Shown piece by piece: positions 55,556 through 64,000 of a stretch of 64,000 nucleotides of DNA. Location: assembly GCA_016584495.1 (NCBI GenBank), contig WAID01000003.1, positions 2,976,001 to 3,040,000 on the forward strand, written 5' to 3'. This DNA is from Celoporthe dispersa. Lineage: Eukaryota; Ascomycota; Sordariomycetes; Diaporthales; Cryphonectriaceae. Position 1 is the first letter of the stretch; each line of letters starts with the position of its first letter. Position numbers and translations under genes: made by a program. The notes below the pieces were generated by a model. It searched no databases, had not been told where the DNA came from, and saw only the letters and a list, made by a program, of their open reading frames with translations.

Positions 55556-58407
55556 ATGGATCTCAAGGGCTCCCTCACCTTTATACTATTCTACACCGTC
55601 ATCCTAGGAGTATCTCTCCTCCTGCCCCTGGTCCTCCCGCTCCTCTTCTGCATATCCATCGCCATCATCCTGCAGAGCGTCGTGGCGAGGGGCCCTCTGT
55701 CGGGGGCATGGAGGTCGGGCAGGCTGCTCGCGAGCTGCCTCGGCAGGGTGCAGTCCTGGATCCACATGTGTCTGGCCGGGTGGTTCGTCGTGGTCAACCT
55801 CGTCTTTCTGCTCCCCCTGGGCCTGTTCCTCATGGTGGTCCTGGTCCCCCTCACCATGCAGCTCGGCGCTGCGCTTGCCGTGCCCCGGTTCTGCCGGAGA
55901 GCCTTGGTCGCCCCGGCCAGGTTCGTCGTTCCCAGGGATGAGGCGCATATCGTCGATACTATCCCCAAGGCGCTGGTTGTCATGTACCGCCTCGTGGTCG
56001 GCGGTGTGCGCAGGGCTGCAGCGCGGGCGGCCTTTCTGCCCTGGTCTGCACGGGCTCGTCACCTGAACCGTCTGCTGTGGGATCTGGCCAATTCGGACGC
56101 GGGCGAGTCGCTGGCACTGGGCAGACACCGGCTCCAGGCCGTGACGGTGCTTGTGTCGCGGGCGGTAGAGAGCTTCGCCGTGGTGCTGCTGGTCGTCCCC
56201 AACCTCTTGGGACAGCACATAGAGGTGCAGTTCTTCTTCGCGTCCCAGGCCCTCATGCTCATCTGGTACCCCTTCGTGGTCCCCCTCCTGCTGGGCACCA
56301 AGCTCAGCGACGACGCGGCCGAGCTCGACAGCCAGCGGTACATGGCACGGCTCAAGCGCCAGTCCGGCATCTACGCCGCCCTGCCTGTGTGCGGCTCCGG
56401 GGCCCAAGAGATACGGGTCTTGAGGATCTGCCAGGGAGCGCAGGCGTCGCCCGTCGTCTGTGCCCTCCAGGTCATCGACCTCCGAGACCAGGAGCATCGC
56501 CCCTACGAGGCAGTCTCCTACGTCTGGGGCAAGCCCGTCCTCGACAAGAGAATCGAGGTCAACGGCCAGCCCTACTGGGTGACGGAATCCGTACACCAGG
56601 CCCTGTGCCGCCTCCGACAGCCCTCTGCGCCCCGAACGGTCTGGATCGACGCGCTCTGCATCAACCAGGCTGATTTGGCCGAGCGCGGCGCCCAGGTCTT
56701 GCTGATGCCAAGGGTGTACGAGGAGGCGACCAAGACGATCGTGTGGCTGGGGGAGAGGCCGCCGTGGGGATCGGAGTGGGCGCTCGGCCCTTTGTCTTGT
56801 CCGGACCACCACGGCGACCAGAAGCAAGGAGGCCCAGGGGAGAGGAGGGTCGGATATGGAGACGTGCGGGTCGTCAGCCAGATCCTGAAGAACCCCTGGT
56901 GGACGCGGGTCTGGGTCATACAGGAGCTCGTGCTGGCGAGGCAGGCCGTCCTGTGCTGTGGCCCCTGCTCGCTCGGCTGGGATAGCTTCTGCCGCCTCGT
57001 CGACACCTGTGCCTCCAAGCCTTACTTCCCCAGGAGCCACGGCCACCTCTCGCAGGTGCAGGCGCTGCGCGCCGAGAGGGCAAAGAGGCTCAGCAGCCAC
57101 GCTCCTCCCCGCCAGAGCGCGATCGCCGCCGCGCCTGTGCCGTCGTGTCTCTCCAGGACGGAGTACTGCTCAGGTCTCCTCTCTGCGATCTTCGAGTTCC
57201 GCGGGAGGCAGGCCACCGAGTCTCGAGACCGGGTGTTTGCCCTGCAAGGTCTCGTAGCAGGGCCAGACCTCACCCCGCAGGGGGAGGAAGACACACCCGG
57301 CCGATCCTTTCTGTCTTGTCCGCCCTGACTACACCCGCCTGCCGTCCTACTTGAGCCTCGACCTGGCGTGGAGGTGTATCCGGGAGACCAGATCGCTGTC
57401 TGTCGTCGCTCTGGCCGAGTGTGCCAGGCAGACATACCCGAGCTCGCCAGACTGCGTCAACGATAACCGACAGACTTACATCCCGAGCTGGTGTCCCGCC
57501 TTCATGAACCCACAGGCTGTCGCCAGTGGGTTGCGGTGGAGACCGTTCTGGACTGGGTTCCGAGGAGGAGAGCCCGACGCCGCCAAGAATCACTTCTCAG
57601 CCGCAGGATACCTGCCCGTGGGAGGGCCTGATTTTGAGATGGCCGTCGGGCGTGTCCCAGAGGCAGCCTCGGACGAGGAGTCGCAGCGGCTACAACGTCT
57701 ACCCGTCCGCGTCATCCGCGAGTCTCGAGTGCAGATCACGCAGGCTGGTCCCGTCGCGGGGGCCTCGGCCTCCCAGCTCGCACAGGCGACGCTGAGGGTG
57801 ATGAACAGAGAGGCGGACTCGTTCACGCAGAGCTTTGCTGCCCATGTGGACTGGCGTAGCGTTCTCGCCGCGTGGTGGGAGATGGCCGGGCGGGCGCGGC
57901 GGGGGCGTCGGCCTGCTGGGGAGATCACAGGCCGTGATGGTCCTCGACTGGGCCCCAAGGATGCAGCCTCCTGCTGGGTTGCCGAGTTCTGCCTCACGGT
58001 CACGGGCGGGGTGTTCTCCGCCCCTCCTCCAGATGTCGCTCCGAGGACAAGGAAACCGACAGCGACGGAGCCGACTTTTGGGGCTGTGGAAGATGTGGCA
58101 TACCGCGAAGCTCTGGAGGCCGCATGTCGCAACCGCCGGTTTTTCATTGCGGCTGATGGACGTTTCGGTCTGGGCCCGTCCGAGGTTCAGGTGGGCGACG
58201 AGGTGGATGTGCTTATAGGCTCACAGGTGCCGATGGTGTTGAGACAGGCATCGACGGTCAAAGAAAAGACGGTCGATGGGTCGTGGTGACCAGGACTGGC
58301 TATATGTTGGTCAGGCATACGTGCATGACCTGATGGAATACAAGGGTGATGTGAGGGAGGACGTGGAGGAGGGCAGGGTGACGCTGGAAGACCGTGTGCT
58401 GGTTTGA
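55556..58407 (+). CDS. HET-domain protein with multipass N-terminal region, two frame breaks
   Basis: HET domains mark fungal allorecognition (heterokaryon incompatibility) proteins, which can trigger cell death. Residues 8-43, 70-108 and about 203-247 are strongly hydrophobic (for example ILFYTVILGVSLLLPLVLPL and FVVVNLVFLLPLGLFLMVVL), predicting four to six membrane helices. HET motifs follow: PYEAVSYVWG (316-325), TVWIDALCINQ (361-371), EEATKTIVWLGE (389-400), then PWWTRVWVIQELVLARQAVL and RGRQATESRDRVFALQGL. Break 1 lies near 57250-57310, perhaps GGGGG 57280-57284: the frame then runs PFCLVRPDYTRLPSYLSLDL. Break 2 at GGG 58278-58280 leads to DQDWLYVGQAYVHDLMEY, the usual HET-protein C-terminal block, ending at 58407. 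Dropping two bases gives 949 aa. HET genes do occur as pseudogenes, so true decay is possible here, but the pattern matches that of essential genes nearby. Partner and trigger are unknown. Confidence 0.85.
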
Positions 58408-58630
58408 GATTGACGACATCTATACTGGTGTCACATGCATCAGCAGCGTACGTGAGGAGATGGGCTTGTGGTGCATTGAGCAGAGAGCACGCCACACCCT
58501 GATGACAGTATTCAACGCAAGGAACGCGCAGGTGGGATGTCTCTCTCCCAGCCAGATCTCCTTTGGGCACCCCGTCGTGAGTCGTGAATCTGTACGGCCG
58601 GCCAACCACATCAGAGAAGTGTTGTCCTGT

Positions 58631-59984
58631 CTACACTGGCTTGTTCTCAGCATTGCCATTTCCGGTACCCTTCAGCCCCGCCTCTTTGATATGCGCCGTA
58701 TGCAGCTCCTCCAGCGCAGGGATAATGAGGCTCTCAATCTCAACATCAGGATCCCCCTCCGGCAGCAGGGCAGGGTCCAGCGGCCTATCCTCAGGAGGGT
58801 TATGGAGGCTCTGTCTCGTCTCCTCCATCTCGCTCAGGGTCCTCTTGTGGCCCGCGGCCTTCATGCTCGCGTTGAGGCTGGGGATCCGGATCCACTTGTC
58901 GGGCCGGCCGGGCGCGACGAAGACGACCTCCCCACTTCCGCGTGGACAGCAGGTTGCCGATGACGAGGTTGTGGCTGTACCGATCCAGAGCGGTCTTGGC
59001 CTTGTGGACGAGGATGTCTTGGGGAGGCATCATGGTCAGCAGCGTCCTTGGGCTTCTGGTGATGAACAGGCGTGGGCCGACAACAACCAACTCACCTGGG
59101 TCTGTCTCGAGCTTGAACGACACGATCATGCACTGGGGCGCCCATCCGTCGACCAGATTCTTCAGGAACTTGGGTACCGGGTCCAGATCCACAATGAGCC
59201 TCTTACTCCTCGGCACCTTGGTGGTCGAGTCGAAGTTATCAAACTCTTCGTCACCACCACCGCCGCCGGCGCCACCACCACCACCACCACTGCTAGGCCC
59301 CGAGACAGGGTCCAGAGCGGGACTGGTCTTCAGCGACGAGGCCTTCTTGACAGCATCCGCCGCATCCGTGCTCTGGATCTTGTGCTCGGCCATGCGGTCC
59401 TGCGGCAGGAAGAAATCACTGGCCGCGGCGGCCAGGTACAACAACCCATCCGGGCCCAGGCGGTGCATCAGCCTCGCGATGGCGCGCAGCTCGTGCAGGT
59501 AGTCCCCGATGGTGACGAACGGCACCGTCAGCAGCAGGTTCTTTCCCGTGGCTTTCTGGTACCTGCGCAGGACGTCGAGCATGCTCTCGCCGAACTGGGG
59601 CTTGGCCACCACGGTGCCGCCGGGCCCTTCGTCCAGGAAGTCCAGGAAGCAGTTGGTCGCGTGGCTGTAGTGCCGGCTGTAGGGCAGCAGGCTGAACTGC
59701 CGGTGCAGGAAGATGACGGCGTAGCCGTTCTCCAGAAAGTACTCGGCCGAGGTGGCGCCGCGGGTGCCGGCGCTGAAGTTGTCGATGAACCGGACGGTCT
59801 GCCTCTCCAGGGGCACGGTTGTGCCGCCCGAGGTGACGAGGACGACACGGCGCCCTGCCGCGGCGTGGAAGCCGATGAACTCGCGGGCCTGGGCGATGTG
59901 CTCTGGGAGGGCCTTTGGGGGCGGGTTGGAGCTGAAGTATTGATCTTCCACGGCCGCGGGGGTGGCTTCTGCTGAGGGAGCCAT
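58631..59984 (-). CDS. cab2: Phosphopantothenate-cysteine ligase, frameshifted
   Basis: Joins cysteine to 4'-phosphopantothenate, the second step from pantothenate to coenzyme A; cytosolic and essential. Start ATG at 59984. Key blocks are VVLVTSGGTTVPLERQ and VRFIDNFSAGTRGA (residues 47-76, nucleotide and phosphate binding), LLYLAAAASDFF (181-192) and MIVSFKLETDP (286-295). Residues about 203-258 form an insert with a Gly run (SSGGGGGGAGGGGGDEEFDN) absent from short homologues. The frame breaks at plus-strand CCCC 58930-58933: with one base fewer, LLSTRKW continues as EVVFVAPGRPDKWIRIPSLN and runs to a stop at 58631, giving 450 aa. Yeast Cab2 is about 365 aa; the difference is the insert and a longer C-terminus. 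Intronless. It converges on the HET gene with 223 bp between stops. Confidence 0.92.
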
Positions 59985-61307
59985 TGCTCCTTATGCTGGT
60001 GCGGGGTTGAAGAGGAGGGAGAGGCACGGCAAGAAGGCGGATGGATGGACTTGGCCAGGTTGGTGGTGCGTTGGGTGATGACAACAGTGATGATGATGAT
60101 GATATCGCCGTCTCGAGACCCAATCACTCAGAGGTCAGCTGACTTGGGAATGATTCTTTTAAAGAGAGCTATCATATCAGGACGGCACGACCTGCTTTGT
60201 CAGCTGGCGGGCCTCGAGTTGTTACAGACAGTATGAAGTGTGCCACCACAGATCTTGAATCTCGCAAGAATGCAATGAGCAACGCAGCCTTGACAGAGAG
60301 GACGAAGGAAGGTGGGGGAAAGAAAGTGATGTGAGCATGACGCTCTCAATTCATATGGGTGATATGACTGCTTTTCAGACATGCGTGGTCTGATGATCTG
60401 ATGAATTGAATTGGATCCCATGAAAATCCGCCAGAGAAAGAAAACCACTCTGCAGAAAGCAGGAGTGAGATGCGATGGTGATAGTTTCGGGCTGCATAGT
60501 GAACGGCCTGCGGCCCTCGGCCCGGCTCCGAGGTTGCGAACACCGGGGGTGGTCGTTCAGAGGCGAAGAAGGAGAGAGAGATGATGATGGTTTTTGCTCA
60601 CCTTGTGCGGTCTCAGAGACGGCGGCGCACCTCTGTTTCAATTGAGTTGCCGTGGCAGAAAGGGTATGCGGTAGCCCTTCTCACTCCCCAGTCTATGGCT
60701 CTACTCCTAGGGAAGAAGAGGAAGATCGAGAGCTGTTTGTGAATTTCGCTGCTGTGTCCGGAGGAAGGGGAAATCTTCCGTGATGATCGCGCGCACAGAC
60801 GGGAGTCGAACTACGGCGTTGATCTCGGCCTGCAGGAAAGGGTTAGGGTTAGATGAAATGAGCAACACGTTTCTTGTTTCCAAGGAAAGAAAAAGAAAGA
60901 AAAAAAAGAAAGGAGGACAGTTGTCAGATTAATGCCTAGAGTAATCTTATGGGCCAATATCTATCTTATTCCTTGTGGAGGGTTGAAGTCGTCCATCTTG
61001 GTGGCTGAATTCCGCCCGCGTATTCTATCTTTAGTAGTGAGAAGGAGGGCCAGAGAAGTCCCCTTTTGTATAGTCATGGACAGACAACAATGAGTTGATG
61101 CTCTTCTCTCTATCTATCCTCTCTTGGGTGTAAATTCTCGCAAGTGCTGGGGGCCAGGTTCCTCTCTGTCAGGTGAGCTCCGTGGCACACCATACTAACG
61201 GCCAGGCGGCCAGATCTGGGTTACGGCGCGGCATGTATGTGCATACTGTCCGCTGAGGCGTGTTTGTCTACAAGGCAGCCTTCAAGATGCCCTTGCGGAA
61301 ATGCTTG
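59985..61307. other. Intergenic
   Basis: Contains the cab2 promoter (ATG-rich GATGAT run near 60090-60103) and the 3' side of the Mpv17-family gene. A tRNA-like TTCGACTC on the minus strand near 60805 lacks A box and stems. Two TTAGGG units are listed separately. No gene is seen. Confidence 0.5.
60840..60852 (+). repeat. Two telomere-type units
   Basis: GGGTTAGGGTTAG, two copies of the fungal telomere unit, isolated inside ordinary intergenic DNA. Confidence 0.7.
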
Positions 61308-62189
61308 TTACCTCGCAGCGACCATGCTCATGTAGATCCCCCAGACCACGCCCGCCAGGGCACCCACCAGGTTCCTGACCTCCACACTCCTGACGACCAC
61401 GAAGTTAAACAGGCTCACAAACGGCCACAGCTTCCACCCGTCCTTCATGATCGGCATGAACTCTAGCCTCGCTTTCTCGACTACCAGCCGCCAGTCGACC
61501 TGCGAGTAGTCCAGCGCCTTGCCGCTCGCCAGGAACGCGGCGCTCCCGCTGGCGCCCGTCGTCCGGTGCGCCATGGCGGCCTGGATGCTGTGCATGAACA
61601 TGCTGAACATGAACGTGATGACCCCGGCCGCGATGGTCTGGTCCAGGAGGAACTTGATGGCCGTGTTGCCGATGTTGAGCTTGGGCTCCACGAGGCGGCC
61701 CTCGCGGGCTTCGCGGTCCAGCTCCTTCTCGTCGCCCGAGGCGGCGGACGAGATGGCCTCCGGGGTGGGCGTGGGGCTCGTGGACGGGAAGCTGGCCTCG
61801 ATGGCCTCTTGGACTGGAAGACGTGTGAGCGAGGCGGAGGTCTGTCGAGGAGCCGTGGGTGGTGGCCGGAAGGACGCGGCACAACTTACACAGAAAGTTG
61901 GGAGGGGTGGATACCACGGCGAAGAGGAAAAATTGTACCACCGGTACCCAGTCGATCACAAAGGACTCCTACTGAACTGTAAGCCCGGGCAAGGTGCGGG
62001 TGTATTCTTATGACGGGAGTGTGGAAAAAGTGGCACGGAGATGGAGGACATTTTGCCATCATGTTCTGCACATCAGCGTCGCGTACATACCTCACTGCGG
62101 TAGGCGCCTATGGCTTGTGCCATTATGTTGGACGTGGCACTGAGGACCGCTGCCTGGGCTGTCCCCGATACAATTGGTGGCACCGGCAT
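61308..62189 (-). CDS. Mpv17/PMP22 family membrane protein
   Basis: Four-helix integral membrane protein of mitochondria or peroxisomes (relatives: Sym1, PMP22). Exons are 62189-62091, 61968-61890 and 61813-61308 (227 aa). Introns of 122 and 76 nt have GTATGT..AGTAG and GTAAGT..TCCAG ends, and phases fit. Exon 1 reads MPVPPIVSGTAQAAVLSATS and ends AQAIGAYRSE; exon 2 gives FVIDWVPVVQFFLFAVVSTP with the family PPNFL turn; exon 3 holds an unusual linker rich in Ser, Pro, Thr and Glu (about 65-105), then NTAIKFLLDQTIAAGVITFM and the family signature GWKLWPFVSLFNFVVV near the end. Only the third exon is visible as a long frame, so models may miss the start. Family call firm; which organelle cannot be told. 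Confidence 0.88.
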
Positions 62190-64000
62190 CGTGAAAAGAT
62201 TTGTCTCGTGTTGGTTTTTGAGGTAGTAAATACCGGAAATAAGCTCCTACGAGGGTTCGACTCTATCTCCTCTCTCCAAAAAAAAAAAAAAGAAGAAAAA
62301 AAAACGCGTCTGGATATAACAACAGAGACCCGAGGCCTTGAGAGAGACGGCGGTGCTGAGAAGAAGGTTTGCCAGGAAACTGCAAACACTCGCGACGTGG
62401 CTGTGAGGTAAGTCCAGGTCAGTACTCGGGCAGCAGGAGAGACCAGCTGCAGCAGGCCACGCTGTTGTTATCTGACATTACCGCTAACGGTGGGCGCTCT
62501 GCAGTGGTGATTAGCGCAAGGTGTCAGGCTTTGTAAGCGGTATCAGTCGCTAATTTTACAGGGCGCAAGCATCATTAGATGAAGCCTCTGTCCAAGCACA
62601 CACTTATTCTCCAGGGGCCGTAACTGACCTATACCTACTTTGCTTGGCTTACCCAAGACTGCAGAAGTTCAGTATCGCAGCAAGTGATGGTTTGTCAGTC
62701 GGAAGAATCTATTCTGACTATATGGACAAGAAAGGCAACCAGTGCTATTGCTAAACGGCCTCTACACCAAATGCCTGAAATTTAGAAAATTGCACCATCC
62801 TTATATACCATAGTCCTTCTGGCTGTGTCATGATCAGATGCTGGAGAGAGGAGGAGGACACTCCACCCCCCTGCCTGCCGCTGCCGTTTCGCATCTGAGG
62901 CTCGGCGGACGGCCCCCCCCCTGCGATCTGGAAGAGGGTGGCCCTGATTGGCAGGCGGGCTGCAGCTAGGCGAAGCTCCTCTATAGCTCCCCGAGCCTAC
63001 ATTCAACGTCTCGTCCTGACTAGACATTCCTCGCCCACCGCCGACGACCCCCTTCTCAACTCCTCCCACGCTCTCTAATTCGTCCCTCACCGTCTCTTTT
63101 CGCTCCTCCCTACACCGCCAGCGTCTCGACACCTGGCCTATCTTCGTAAACCAGAGACGCTACTCCCCCCGAGAGACTACCTCGCGATTGATTCCCTTGA
63201 GTGAGCAGTGCCTCCGATCACCCTCGCCGACCTCACACACACAAGCGACCTCTCCACACCGAACACCGGCAACCTACGATCTCGATCTTGACGCGCAGAC
63301 CATCCTCTCAAGCCCACATAGGTCGTTACACATCGGCGTGCCCCTTGCCTTACCCGTTGCTGCGAGCCTCGCGCGGAGCCGTCGCGACGACCTGTCTCCC
63401 ATACGGCAGAGCCGCACTTACCAGCCATTTGGAATTATCTCGCGAACCGCTCTCCACACCTTATTTCTCAACAGAAACTTGCAGAAGGTGGAGAGAGATA
63501 CAGAGAGAGAAAGAGAGAAAGAGATAGTGAAGAGGTATTTAAAAAAAAAATAATCAGGGGTTGACCAGTGGGGGACTTGGACTGCAGATTTGTTGATGCT
63601 ACACAGCTGGCAACTTACACACCAGTTCAAACTCCAACTCTGCAGGACTTACATCGTCAACTAATCTATACCTGGGACTGAAGTCATCCACCAATTGCCT
63701 CATACAGCTTCATGAAAGGTTCAGCCTCATTGATCAGGTCACCCTCTGGACCGGTTCGCGGGGCTGCAGGCTACAACAAATTTCGTCCTGCCAAGATCGA
63801 ACTTGTGCAATACTGCTGACTCTGAACCCCCCCCTCATACACCTCCTGGTTGACCAGCTTCCTCCACCTGCTGCAGGAAGATCCCTGGGGAACCACTGCT
63901 TCGATCTAACCAGAAGACCACCGGTCCACTTCATCTTCTGATTCAGAGGGCACAAGGACATCTGTTACTCGTTTTTGCATTCCAAACCCATCAAGAGGGC
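62190..64000. other. Promoter and leader of an off-window gene, no CDS seen
   Basis: 62190-62780 is the Mpv17-family promoter side. TATATA at 62802-62807 is followed by 600 bp that is strongly C-rich on the plus strand, with little secondary ORF structure, ending in an A run at 63541-63550. This is the look of a long 5' leader of a rightward gene beyond base 64000. Confidence 0.35.

Noticed and set aside
55604..57100. 498-codon minus-strand frame across the HET gene
   Set aside because: Antisense shadow of a GC-rich coding region; the plus strand carries HET motifs and membrane helices.
60790..60830. tRNA on the minus strand
   Set aside because: A TTCGACTC loop is present but T-stem, A box, anticodon and acceptor stems cannot be built.

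Overview
The window is nuclear DNA of a filamentous ascomycete (Pezizomycotina, most likely Sordariomycetes). Genes carry short GT..AG introns (mostly 60-150 nt), coding exons are GC-rich, and intergenic DNA holds pyrimidine-rich leaders, TATA boxes and microsatellites. The protein set fits this: a Rec8 cohesin, a Rab escort protein, exosome subunit Rrp43, phosphoinositide phospholipase C, a HET-domain protein, an eqolisin, an HsbA-like surface protein and a yapsin-type protease. I see no bacterial genes, viruses, CRISPR arrays, rRNA or intact transposons, and no convincing tRNA. Species cannot be fixed from the sequence.

Layout. 1-3.3 kb: GPI-anchored aspartic peptidase (+) and a three-exon Pmp3-family membrane peptide (-). 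3.3-12 kb: gene-poor, with an HsbA-like secreted protein (+), a small secreted Cys protein (-) and an AT-rich block at 10.4-11.5 kb. 12.1-21.8 kb: dense housekeeping block with rec8 (+), Rab escort protein (-), alpha/beta hydrolase (+), rrp43 (-) and a small hydrophilic protein (+). 21.8-32.3 kb: nearly empty, with a small Cys-pair protein (-) and one doubtful short ORF. 32.3-35.7 kb: PI-PLC (-) whose last exon lies behind an unusually long intron. 35.7-47.7 kb: sparse, with a mini-cupin (+) and a G1 glutamic peptidase (-). 47.7-51.2 kb: large Ser-rich protein with an N-myristoylation consensus (+). 53.9-62.2 kb: Ser/Ala/Pro-rich protein (+), HET protein with an N-terminal membrane region (+), phosphopantothenate-cysteine ligase (-) and an Mpv17/PMP22-family protein (-). 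The right end (62.8-64 kb) looks like the promoter and leader of a gene that lies beyond the window.

These are mostly independent genes and not a cluster; fungal genes are monocistronic and I see no biosynthetic or defence operon. Two themes can be drawn: secretion and cell surface (two acid peptidases of different clans, HsbA-like protein, small Cys protein) and core housekeeping (exosome, Rab prenylation, CoA synthesis, meiotic cohesion).

The strongest whole-window signal is technical. Six genes carry nine single-base frame breaks, most of which can be placed in runs of 3-5 identical bases, and three of the six genes (Rab escort protein, rrp43, cab2) are expected to be essential. Homopolymer errors in the assembly are the simplest explanation. 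The biologically most interesting item is the HET protein fused to a multipass membrane region.
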